Source: Roseiflexus castenholzii DSM 13941
GTDB taxonomy: Bacteria; Chloroflexota; Chloroflexia; Chloroflexales; Roseiflexaceae
Direction: 5' to 3'
NCBI RefSeq assembly: GCF_000017805.1
Contig: NC_009767.1
Coordinates: forward strand, 3,038,001 to 3,102,000
Length of the DNA stretch: 64,000 nt
A model generated the notes under the pieces. That model was not told the origin of the DNA. It searched no databases and was given only the letters and a program-made list of their open reading frames with translations. Shown here in pieces: positions 17,930-25,553 of this stretch; position 1 is the first letter of the stretch, and the number at the start of each line of letters is the position of its first letter. Position numbers and translations under genes: made by a program.

Positions 17930-18041
17930 AACGCGGTTCTCCAGACGACAGATGAAGCGCACTCCGCAGTATACACGAAATCCGGGATACATGATACAAT
18001 CGCCGCACTCCGCCGACATCGTCCATCGCCGCCGCTAGAGA

Positions 18042-18157
18042 AGGAGCAATGTCTATGAGCAAAGGGACCGTCTATCCTGCCGAATCTGGCGCTGCCGGAA
18101 TTGTCTCCGGATGAGGAGCAATGTCTATGAGCAAAGGGACCGTCTATCCTGCCGAAT
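18042..18157 (+). repeat. 44-bp direct repeat duplicating the 5' end of the lyase gene
   Basis: 18042-18085 is identical to 18114-18157 (72-bp offset). The repeat contains the ribosome-binding site AGGAGCA, the start codon and the first 12 codons of the lyase gene. The first copy opens a 21-codon frame (18049-18114, MSMSKGTVYPAE then SGAAGIVSG and TGA) that ends next to the second AGGAGCA. It is either a failed duplication or an accidental upstream leader peptide. Confidence 0.85.
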
Positions 18158-19278
18158 GGCGCACCTTCACCGATCGACATACCGGCGTGCGCGTCACCCA
18201 ACTGACCTCCCACAAGGCGCACAGCCATCACCTCTACTTCACGAACTCTGGCTGGTATGACAACGGACGCAAACTGTTGTTTGGCTCTGAGCGCTTCAAT
18301 CGCGTCAATCTCTACAGCCTCGATCTGGATGACGGGCGCATCACGCAGTTGACCGACCTGGACCAACCGCCGCCGCCGGGAGAAACATCGTTCCTGTTTG
18401 CCAGCGTCAATCCGCAGCGCGCCGAGGTCTACTTCTGGCATGGACGCGATCTGATTGCACTTGATCTCCAGACGCTCGATGAGCGGCGTATCTACCGCGC
18501 CCCTGATCGATTTCTGACCAATATCACCAACGTCACCGCCGACGGCAGATATGTTTGCACCGGTCTCTACGAAGACCTCTCGGATCGGTTCACCATCGAT
18601 CTGTTGCACGGATACGTCGGGTTTTATGAGTACTGGGAGGCGCGCCCGTTATCGCAGATCGTCCGAATCGATGTGGACAGCGGCGTTGCGGATGTCGTCT
18701 TTGAAGAAAACTACTGGATCGGTCATGTCAACACGTCACCGACGCTTCCCGACATCCTCACCTATTGCCATGAAGGACCGTGGCAGCAGGTCGATAACCG
18801 CATCTGGGGTCTTAATCTAGAGAACGGTCGGAACTGGAAAATTCGTCCGTGCGCTCCCGGTGAACGGGTGGGCCATGAATACTGGTTCGCCGATGGCGAG
18901 CGAATCGGCTATCACGGACGCACTGCCGACGGTGAGCCGTTCTATGGATGCATCCGCTACGACAACGCTGATTGCATCGAAGCGCCATTCCCTGCCGACT
19001 CGACACACTTTCACAGCAACGATCTCAGCCTGATCGTCGGTGATGGAACCCGTGCATTCCCGTGGCTGTTGTTGTGGCGTTTTCACCATGGCGCATTCGA
19101 AGGACCGCGCGCCGTCGCTTATCACCGCGGGTCCTTCCAGGTGCAGATCACCCATGTCCATCCGCGCTTCAGCCCGGATGGGCGCCAGATCGTCTATGTG
19201 AGCGACGACAGCGGGTACGGTAACCTGCACCTGATCGATACGCCTGATTTCGATAGTCTGCCGCTGCCGGCGGAGTGA
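18121..19278 (+). CDS. ogl: Oligogalacturonate lyase-like protein (PL22 type beta-propeller)
   Basis: This 385-residue protein is of oligogalacturonide lyase type, a seven-bladed beta-propeller that cleaves short pectin fragments using Mn2+ held by His and Gln residues. The family's His motifs are visible: HSHHLYFT, IGHVNTSPTLPDILTYCHEGPW, GERVGHEYWFADG and DSTHFHSNDLS. TolB-like blades (FSPDGRQIVYVSDDSGYGNL) close the propeller. No signal peptide is present, so it acts in the cytoplasm. ATG 18121 has AGGAGCA upstream; ATG 18127 is an alternative. No other pectin genes are nearby, so it may serve another uronate. Confidence 0.85.
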   Translation: MSMSKGTVYPAEWRTFTDRHTGVRVTQLTSHKAHSHHLYFTNSGWYDNGRKLLFGSERFNRVNLYSLDLDDGRITQLTDLDQPPPPGETSFLFASVNPQRAEVYFWHGRDLIALDLQTLDERRIYRAPDRFLTNITNVTADGRYVCTGLYEDLSDRFTIDLLHGYVGFYEYWEARPLSQIVRIDVDSGVADVVFEENYWIGHVNTSPTLPDILTYCHEGPWQQVDNRIWGLNLENGRNWKIRPCAPGERVGHEYWFADGERIGYHGRTADGEPFYGCIRYDNADCIEAPFPADSTHFHSNDLSLIVGDGTRAFPWLLLWRFHHGAFEGPRAVAYHRGSFQVQITHVHPRFSPDGRQIVYVSDDSGYGNLHLIDTPDFDSLPLPAE

Positions 19279-19304
19279 GACGATGGTCACATATGCCACC
19301 ATCC

Positions 19305-21119
19305 TCACCCCTGTACCGACGACACCGATGTCATATTTGTGGATGGGAACGAGTCGGTGGCGACCGCCGGCGCTGCCGCCTCATCCGACTCCACATGCCG
19401 ACGTCGCGCGGCGCGCAGCACATCACAGATCTCACTGCGCGAGTCGCACTTCGCGCAACCGTCGAGTTCGTGGCTCTGATGGCTGGCAATAATCGCCTGT
19501 GCCGCGTCCCAAAAGATATATTCCTCCCCCACCAGTTGTGTCAAGCCGGTGCGGTCGAACATCGACCGCACGGCTGGCTGCAATCCGCTGAAGTACACCT
19601 TGCCGCCGCGATGGTGATGTTCCTCGACAATCTGCTGCAATGCCTGAATGCCCATTGCATCGACCACCGGCACGCCACGCATGCTGATGATCAGGGTATG
19701 ATAGTCGCCTGCTGTCTCGAACGACTCGAGCACGGTCGTCACGCTGCCAAAAAAGACCGGACCGGTCAGGTAGTAGACATGAATAGCAGGGCAAGCCGCC
19801 GGAAGGTCGAACCCCTGCGCCCGAATCTTCTCTGGCTTCACCGGTCCGCTGGCTACCGATGTGCTGATTGCTGACTGGCGAATGTAGAGCACTGCCGAGA
19901 TGACGACGCCAATCAGAATTGCCTGGGTCAGGTCAAGGGCTGCGGTGGCGATCATGGTCACGATCATACCGGTGAGAGCGCCTCGCAGACGAGTGCGAAC
20001 AAAGAAATGGATCGACTCCCACTCATTCATGCGCCATGCCGTCACGAGCAGCACGTCGCCGAGCGCTGCCAGCGGCACGTGGCTGATCAGCGGCGCCAGC
20101 GCCAATGCGCTGAGCAGCAGCGCCAGTGAATGGATGATGCTGGTCAGGCGGGTAGCGGCGCCGCTCTTGATAGCGACGCTGGTGCGTGCAATCGCCGCCG
20201 TCGCCGGAACGCCGCCAAAGAAGGGGATCACCAGGTTGCCGATGCCCTGCCCGATCAATTCCTGATTGCTGTCGAACTCCCCGCCCGACATCGTGGCTCC
20301 AACTGTGCCACACAGCAGACTTTCGATCGCCCCAAGCGCCGCAATCGACACAGCGGCGGGCAACAGTTCGGACAAGTGTTCCCACGGGATGCTCTCCAGC
20401 GTCAGGCGATTGCTCAGCAGAATCGTGCGTGGAATATCGCCGATGACTGCCACGTCCCATCCGGCAAAGAAGGCGAGCGGCGATGCAATCATAATGCCGA
20501 CGAGCGAGCCGGGAATGCGCGTCGTCACCCGCGGAAGGAGGATCATCGTCCCCATGACGATGCCGGCTAGCGCCAGGGTGTGCCAGTCGGGCACGACGGG
20601 GTTGGTCACATAATGCCAGAGTTTTTCCAGCGCATTCTCGGCTTTCGGCGTCGTCACTCCCAGGACGTTATCGATCTGCCCGATAGCGATAATGAGCGCG
20701 ATTCCAGACGTAAAGCCGGTAATGACCGGCGATGGAATGAACGAAACATAGCGTCCCAGACGGAACACTCCCAACGCAATCAGGAAAATGCCCGCCATCA
20801 CCGTCGCCACCCACACGCCGTCCAGTCCATACCGCGATGCCAGCACGATCAGCACGGCCGACATCGCGCCGGTTGGACCGCTGATCTGATACCCCGCGCC
20901 ACCCAGTCCGCCAATGATCAAACCTGCCAGAATCGCCGTCACGAGACCAGCCGCCGCGTCGGCGCCGGACGCCACGCCGAATGCCAGCGCCAGCGGCAAC
21001 CCCACCGCTGCTACCGTCAAACCTGCCAGGAGATCGCGCTGAAAATGCGCCATGTCGTAGGTAGAAAACTCCCGTTGCAGAATCTGAAACAGGGATAGTC
21101 GTTTCAACATTGCCAACAT
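19305..21119 (-). CDS. SulP family anion transporter with STAS domain
   Basis: This 604-residue SulP/SLC26-type permease has about 11-12 membrane spans between residues about 25 and 415, including the family signature GPTGAMSAVLIVLASRYG and GIGNLVIPFFGGVPATAAIARTS. A C-terminal STAS domain (about 430-550) includes VVDAMGIQALQQ. A Cys-containing tail (DGCAKCDSRSEICDVL) follows. SulP proteins carry sulfate, bicarbonate or other anions; the substrate cannot be read from sequence. I chose ATG 21119, with GGAGGG ten bases upstream, over GTG 21137, which overlaps that site. The gene lies behind a c-di-AMP riboswitch and terminator hairpin. Confidence 0.92.
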   Translation of the reverse strand: MLAMLKRLSLFQILQREFSTYDMAHFQRDLLAGLTVAAVGLPLALAFGVASGADAAAGLVTAILAGLIIGGLGGAGYQISGPTGAMSAVLIVLASRYGLDGVWVATVMAGIFLIALGVFRLGRYVSFIPSPVITGFTSGIALIIAIGQIDNVLGVTTPKAENALEKLWHYVTNPVVPDWHTLALAGIVMGTMILLPRVTTRIPGSLVGIMIASPLAFFAGWDVAVIGDIPRTILLSNRLTLESIPWEHLSELLPAAVSIAALGAIESLLCGTVGATMSGGEFDSNQELIGQGIGNLVIPFFGGVPATAAIARTSVAIKSGAATRLTSIIHSLALLLSALALAPLISHVPLAALGDVLLVTAWRMNEWESIHFFVRTRLRGALTGMIVTMIATAALDLTQAILIGVVISAVLYIRQSAISTSVASGPVKPEKIRAQGFDLPAACPAIHVYYLTGPVFFGSVTTVLESFETAGDYHTLIISMRGVPVVDAMGIQALQQIVEEHHHRGGKVYFSGLQPAVRSMFDRTGLTQLVGEEYIFWDAAQAIIASHQSHELDGCAKCDSRSEICDVLRAARRRHVESDEAAAPAVATDSFPSTNMTSVSSVQG

Positions 21120-21159
21120 ACTGGTGCATCCCTCCACGCTGAAAAACTCGATAAGAACG

Positions 21160-21198
21160 ACAAAAGGCTCCTTCCGCCCTTGCGGAAACGAGCCTTTC
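21160..21198 (-). terminator. Riboswitch-linked intrinsic terminator upstream of the SulP gene
   Basis: On the minus strand AAAGGCTC-GT-TTCCGC-AAGG-GCGGAA-G-GAGCCTTTT forms a long stem ending in TTTTG. It follows directly after the riboswitch aptamer and precedes the SulP start by about 40 bp, the normal position for a terminator controlled by ligand binding. Confidence 0.8.
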
Positions 21199-21316
21199 GG
21201 TATGCCTGCGAGGTACGCTGACGGGTTCGGGCCGAAAGGACGCCCTGGTCGCCAATGCGACGTTCACCCCCTGCATACACGCTTCCCCCGCGCTTCGCCA
21301 TTGAAGCTTCGGCTTT
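21199..21316 (-). promoter_or_regulatory. c-di-AMP riboswitch (ydaO-yuaA type)
   Basis: The minus strand carries, in order, the conserved blocks of the ydaO-yuaA class: GCGGGGGAA, GGGGGTGAACG, GGCCCGAACCCGTCAG and CGTACCTCGCAGGC. These match the class consensus (GCGGGGGA, GGGUGAAUC, CGAACCCGUCAGCUAACCUCGUAGGC). The 3' end abuts a terminator hairpin, which suggests c-di-AMP turns SulP expression off. In this class c-di-AMP usually controls ion and osmolyte transport or cell-wall genes. Confirmation by covariance model would be decisive. Confidence 0.85.
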
Positions 21317-21332
21317 TGTTGGTCAAGGCAGA

Positions 21333-21683
21333 TTATGTCGTGTTGACCTCGCTCAGTTGTTGCAGCATCTCCTGTGTGGTGATCAACTGATTGTTGAAGA
21401 TCTCCCGTGCATCGTCCAGCAGGCGAAAAATAGCCGGATCACGCACGCGGTAGCAGACCGTCGTCCCTTCTTTGCGCCCCTCAACGATGCCACGGTTGCG
21501 CAGCACAGACAGTTGTTGCGATACCGTGGACTGATCGCACCTCAGCAGCGCCTGGAGTTCATTGACGCTCTTCTCGCCGTTACGAAGATGATCGAGAAGA
21601 GCAAGTCGCGCAGGATGTCCCAGCGCTTTGAAGAACTCGGCTTTGAACCGGCGGACCGGATCGTTCACATGTTCGCTTTCCAC
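21333..21683 (-). CDS. ArsR/SmtB-family transcriptional regulator
   Basis: This 116-residue winged-helix protein has the ArsR pattern FFKALGHPARLALLDHLRNGE, then the recognition helix CDQSTVSQQLSVLRNRGIV and wing EGRKEGTTVCYRV. The ELCVC-type metal motif is reduced to LLRCD, with one Cys at helix alpha-3 and another in the wing, so metal sensing is uncertain. GTG 21683 is the longest start; GTG 21668 is an alternative. It lies upstream of the riboswitch and SulP gene on the same strand and may control them. Confidence 0.85.
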   Translation of the reverse strand: MESEHVNDPVRRFKAEFFKALGHPARLALLDHLRNGEKSVNELQALLRCDQSTVSQQLSVLRNRGIVEGRKEGTTVCYRVRDPAIFRLLDDAREIFNNQLITTQEMLQQLSEVNTT

Positions 21684-21698
21684 AAGTATTCAAACTTG
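21683..21698. promoter_or_regulatory. Candidate ArsR operator CAAGTATTCAAACTTG
   Basis: CAAGT-N6-ACTTG is an inverted repeat of the size bound by ArsR/SmtB dimers. It sits at the GTG 21683 start, and a TTGACA-like -35 element lies at 21703-21708 on the minus strand. Autoregulation is inferred. The overlap with the start codon favours initiation at GTG 21668. Confidence 0.45.
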
Positions 21699-21940
21699 GT
21701 AATGTCAAGCAGGAGAGGGAAAAACTCGATGTTTGGCTGAGATGACGCCTATCTTTCTGTGAGGATGCCGATGACAGCAAGACGAGGTATGCGGGGAGCG
21801 GAGCGCCTCGGTTGCTGGTGAGAGCAGCGCCATTGGCTGAGCCAGCGATCCTGATCGCCATCAGGCCATCAGCGGCGCTCAGGGTCTACTGTATCAGGCA
21901 GGAGTCCTGCCAGCAACGCTGGCAGGTGTGCAACGTCGGT

Positions 21941-23215
21941 CTACTGCCGGAATCGCTCCAGCGCAAACGCAATCGCCTGTTGCAGCGTGCTGCGGGTCAC
22001 AAGATCGCGCATATCAATGCCGATATGCACCAGCGTCTGCGCAATTTCGGGACGGATCCCGCTCAACACGACCTGCGCGCCGAGCAACCGCACCGCATGC
22101 GCCGCGTGGAGCAGCGCCCCGGCGACCTGCGTATCCATCACCTTGACACCGGTAATGTCGAGGATTGCCAGCGATGCGTGGTGCTCACTCACGCCCTCGA
22201 GCAGCGTGTCCATGATCTGTTGCGCGCGGGCGCTATCAACGGCGCCGATGATCGGCATGACCACTACATCAGACGAAATCGGCAACAATGGAGTGGACAG
22301 TTCACGCAATGCCGCGCGCTGCGCCTCAATCACCTGTTCCTGAACCTCGCGCTCGCGCAAAGCGCGCTCCGCTTTCTTTCGCTCAGAAATATCGCGCATG
22401 ATGCCGGTCACGTAAGTCAGTTTGCCATCGGCATCGTGATGCGCCAGAAGCACCTGCGATACCGGAATCTCTTCGCCGCGCGCATTGACCATGGCCAGAT
22501 CGCCGCTCCAATATCCGTTGTGATCGGCGATTGGAATGGCTTCTTCATAAATGATCTTCGCCGCCCAGGCAGGATGGAAATCGGCGATCTGCATGCTCTT
22601 GAGATCGGCGTCGGAAGACAGCCCGCGCAACCGCCGACCGGCTTTGTTCATGTAGACGACCCGCCCCTGCGCGTCTGCCATGCCGATGACATCGGGCGTA
22701 TTCTCGAGGACTTCCATCAGGCGCGCCATCTCCTGTTCCGCCTTCTTGCGCTCGGTGATGTCCTGAATGGCGCCGATCAAACCGACCACATTCCCGGCTG
22801 CGTCGAAAATTGGCGCCTTGGAAAACTGAACCGTGCGATTGTCACCCTGAGCGGTCATCACTTCAGCCTCGTAGACCTGTAATGTCCGCTGACGCATCAG
22901 GTTCAGATCGGCCTGATGGTACACCTCTGCCAGGTGCGGCGGCGCCAGGTCGTAGGCGGTCTTGCCGATGATCCCGGCGCGATCGCGCCCCAGGAATGCG
23001 GCAAACGCCTCATTGCACCCCACATAGCGCCCGTCGGCGTCCTTGTAGAAAATCGGCACAGCCAGAGCGTCGAGCACACGGTGCATATCGAAGTTCGCCG
23101 TCGCCACGCCATTGGATGCCTCGAGTCGCGCCAACTGTTCTTCCAGTTCCGCAACACGCTGGCGCAGACGTGACAATTCGGCTTCAGTGTTGTGGTTGGT
23201 TGCAGAGAGCGACAT
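21941..23215 (-). CDS. RsbR-like PAS-PAS-STAS regulator
   Basis: This is a 424-residue cytoplasmic protein: a short coiled coil (about 10-35), PAS 1 (about 42-160, ending in DITERKKAEQE), PAS 2 (about 165-285, ending in DISERKKAERA), then a STAS domain (about 310-424). The STAS core VVVMPIIGAVDSARAQQIMDTLLEG and DITGVKVMDTQVAGALLHAA match RsbR/stressosome proteins, with the phosphorylatable Thr positions present (DITG, MDT). It probably integrates a signal sensed by PAS into a stressosome-like partner switch; no RsbS or RsbT lies nearby. GAGGTGGCTTCTC precedes ATG 23215. The 257-bp gap 21684-21940 holds no gene that I can support. Confidence 0.88.
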   Translation of the reverse strand: MSLSATNHNTEAELSRLRQRVAELEEQLARLEASNGVATANFDMHRVLDALAVPIFYKDADGRYVGCNEAFAAFLGRDRAGIIGKTAYDLAPPHLAEVYHQADLNLMRQRTLQVYEAEVMTAQGDNRTVQFSKAPIFDAAGNVVGLIGAIQDITERKKAEQEMARLMEVLENTPDVIGMADAQGRVVYMNKAGRRLRGLSSDADLKSMQIADFHPAWAAKIIYEEAIPIADHNGYWSGDLAMVNARGEEIPVSQVLLAHHDADGKLTYVTGIMRDISERKKAERALREREVQEQVIEAQRAALRELSTPLLPISSDVVVMPIIGAVDSARAQQIMDTLLEGVSEHHASLAILDITGVKVMDTQVAGALLHAAHAVRLLGAQVVLSGIRPEIAQTLVHIGIDMRDLVTRSTLQQAIAFALERFRQ

Positions 23216-23382
23216 GAGAAGCCACCTCGTTGTGTCATATCAATGCCTGAAGGCGCAATCACGCCTTGCTGCATCCAGTGTATCGCACTATCGCCGGGAA
23301 AACGACCATAGTTCGATAACAAATGCATAACCGTTTCTCAACGGTTTCGCAATATACCGGGTGATTGGCGGATCTTTCGTCG

Positions 23383-23874
23383 TTATGGTTGCTTCGGCGC
23401 TTCAAAAGCCGCCCAGATCACGAGCAGAAAACTCAGGTAGTTGATCGGCGTCCGAATCGCGTTCAGACTGTTCCATGCCGCGCGCGCGTTTGCCCAGTCC
23501 GCGGGCGGGGCGGCGGGATCCCAGGTCAGCACCGCGTTGTTGATCGGCACATTGAGCACGATGGTGAATACTCCCACGCCAAAGAAGAAGAGCGCCCACC
23601 CCAATGCCGTCAGCCGCCAATACAGGGTGTGACGCTCCTTCCATAAGCGCACCAGCGGGTAGAGCGGCAGCAACATCGACAGACTCGCCACCACAATGAC
23701 GCCGGTGGGGAAGGCGTCCAGCGCGCGGATCAGCCCCTGCTCCACTTTCGTGTATTCGGCGGCGGTCAGCGTCATCAGCGCGGGAATCACTCCCTGCTCA
23801 AAGGTGTAGAGCAGTCCGGCAAACAATCCGATCCCAAAGGTGAATACGGCATGGATGATACGAATGCTTCGCAC
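23383..23874 (-). CDS. DUF1772 family membrane protein
   Basis: This 163-residue protein has four hydrophobic segments and the DUF1772 (anthrone oxygenase-like) signature VPINNAVLTWDP followed by WNSLNAIRTPINYLSF. The biochemical role in bacteria is not established. The start is GTG 23874, supported by GGAGGAGGTCTT. It follows the DUF2269 gene by 18 bp on the same strand and both are small membrane proteins, so they form an operon, probably under the divergent AraC regulator. Confidence 0.82.
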   Translation of the reverse strand: MRSIRIIHAVFTFGIGLFAGLLYTFEQGVIPALMTLTAAEYTKVEQGLIRALDAFPTGVIVVASLSMLLPLYPLVRLWKERHTLYWRLTALGWALFFFGVGVFTIVLNVPINNAVLTWDPAAPPADWANARAAWNSLNAIRTPINYLSFLLVIWAAFEAPKQP

Positions 23875-23892
23875 AAGACCTCCTCCGGCAAT

Positions 23893-24372
23893 TTACCATA
23901 GCGGCGGCTCAAAGATTTTGAGCGCCAGGATGATCACCACCAATACGCCCATGGCGGCGCCAACCTGATTGGAACGCCGCGCCAGCGCCTGATACTCCGC
24001 ATCGTCCGCTCCTCTGGCTTCCAGCGTTCGGATCTGCTGGCTCAGCAGCGGTGTATACACTCCATACGCGAGCGCCATCGCCAGCACATACAGCCCAATC
24101 GCCACCCACAAAAACGGAGCGACGGCTTTGCCCATCACGATCATCAGTGCGCCGGTTGCGCCGCCAACCAGATAGCACGGGTTGGCCACGTAATCGTCGA
24201 TGAACTTGACCCCGCGCAAGGCGAAGGGCAGACTGGCAGCATCCCTCGTGCCGCGCGCAATCCAGATGACGTAACTCGCATTCAGTCCCACCGCAGCCAT
24301 TGTGGTGAAGATATGCGCGAAAACGAGCAGTGTATAGATCACCGGATGGGCGCCTTCAGGCGGCAGGTGCAT
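23893..24372 (-). CDS. DUF2269-type integral membrane protein
   Basis: This 159-residue protein has four membrane spans (HPVIYTLLVFAHIFTTMAAV, NPCYLVGGATGALMIVMG, APFLWVAIGLYVLAMALAYG, and GAAMGVLVVIILALKIF). The pattern fits predicted integral membrane proteins of the DUF2269 group. Function unknown. ATG 24372 has TGGAGGTCTGTC upstream. It is divergent from the AraC gene with a 103-bp intergenic region that likely carries both promoters. Confidence 0.75.
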   Translation of the reverse strand: MHLPPEGAHPVIYTLLVFAHIFTTMAAVGLNASYVIWIARGTRDAASLPFALRGVKFIDDYVANPCYLVGGATGALMIVMGKAVAPFLWVAIGLYVLAMALAYGVYTPLLSQQIRTLEARGADDAEYQALARRSNQVGAAMGVLVVIILALKIFEPPLW

Positions 24373-24475
24373 GACAGACCTCCATTGACAGGAATCGCGT
24401 ACTGCGACTATAATCGAAATGGTCTGGACGGTCTATGATAATTCGTCCATTTCTTTTTGCCTTTGGTCCAGAGTT

Positions 24476-25447
24476 ATGGATTCGCTCTCTCACGTTTTGA
24501 ACACGGTGCGCTTGAGAAGCAGTGTATACTGCCGCTCTGAACTTGGTTCGCCGTGGGGGTTGCACTTTGCGCCACGTTCGTGCGCCGTCTTTCATGCTCT
24601 GCACCGGGGAAACGGCTATCTCTGCGTGGAAGGCGACGCCGGTTTGCTGCCGTTGCGCGAGGGAGATGTCGTGCTCCTTCCAGGGGGTGAGGAGCATTCC
24701 ATTCTGGAAACGCCCGATGCGCCGCTCTTTCGCAACCTGGAACTCGATCAGTGGGGCGAGTGCGCCTTGATGCGCTGGAGCGACGCTCCCACAGCGGTGA
24801 TCCTGTGCGGGACGTTCGATTTTGAGCATATCGGCACATACGCATTACTGAAACATCTCCCGCGTGTGGTTCACATCCCGCGCAGCGAAAACAGCGCACT
24901 CAACAGCATTCTGGCGCTGATGGCTTCCGAAGCGGAAGCCGGACGACCGGCCAAAGAAGTGGCGCTGCGCCGCCTGGCGGATATTCTGTTCATTCAGATT
25001 ATTCAACGCTGGGTCGAAATTGAAGGGATAGAACGCTGCGGTTGGTTCGGCGCCCTGCACGACCCGCTGATCGGCAGGGCGCTGGAACTGATCCATGCGC
25101 AGCCTCAACATTCCTGGACGGTTGCTGCGCTGGCGCGCGCCGTCGCCTGTTCGCGCTCATTCTTTGCGGCGCGTTTCACAGCGCTGGTGGGAGAACCGCC
25201 GATGGAATATCTCCGGCGCTGGCGTCTGCAACTGGCAACCCACCTGCTGATGGACCATGCCCACGTCAGCGCTGGCGACATCGCCGCGCGGATCGGGTAT
25301 CATTCCGAAGCAGCGTTTAGCAAAGCCTTCAAACGCTCGTTGGGCATCGCGCCAGGAGCGTACCGGAAGCGCCATAGCGCCGCGAGGTCGTCAACCGATG
25401 CAAGAGACGTCAATGGTATAATGAACCGCAACAGCGCCAACCGCTGA
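24476..25447 (+). CDS. AraC family transcriptional regulator with cupin sensor domain
   Basis: This is a 323-residue protein. The N-terminal about 190 residues form a cupin domain of the AraC cupin_6 type (GSPWGLHFAPRSCAVFHALH, LREGDVVLLPGGEEH). The C-terminal about 100 residues carry two helix-turn-helices: WTVAALARAVACSRSFFAARF and VSAGDIAARIGYHSEAAFSKAF followed by GIAPGAYRKRH. ATG 24476 (MDSLSHVL) fits the family's usual start; there is no clear ribosome-binding site. It is divergent from the DUF2269-DUF1772 pair, which it probably regulates. Confidence 0.9.
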   Translation: MDSLSHVLNTVRLRSSVYCRSELGSPWGLHFAPRSCAVFHALHRGNGYLCVEGDAGLLPLREGDVVLLPGGEEHSILETPDAPLFRNLELDQWGECALMRWSDAPTAVILCGTFDFEHIGTYALLKHLPRVVHIPRSENSALNSILALMASEAEAGRPAKEVALRRLADILFIQIIQRWVEIEGIERCGWFGALHDPLIGRALELIHAQPQHSWTVAALARAVACSRSFFAARFTALVGEPPMEYLRRWRLQLATHLLMDHAHVSAGDIAARIGYHSEAAFSKAFKRSLGIAPGAYRKRHSAARSSTDARDVNGIMNRNSANR

Positions 25448-25553
25448 TCGGTCGTCGCGGGCATAGAATCGCGCGCCGATATGCCGGCGTTCAGTGCAAG
25501 AAGCGTCAACTTCTGGTTCTCAGTTCTCGGTTCTCGCTCCTCCTCCTCCACCC

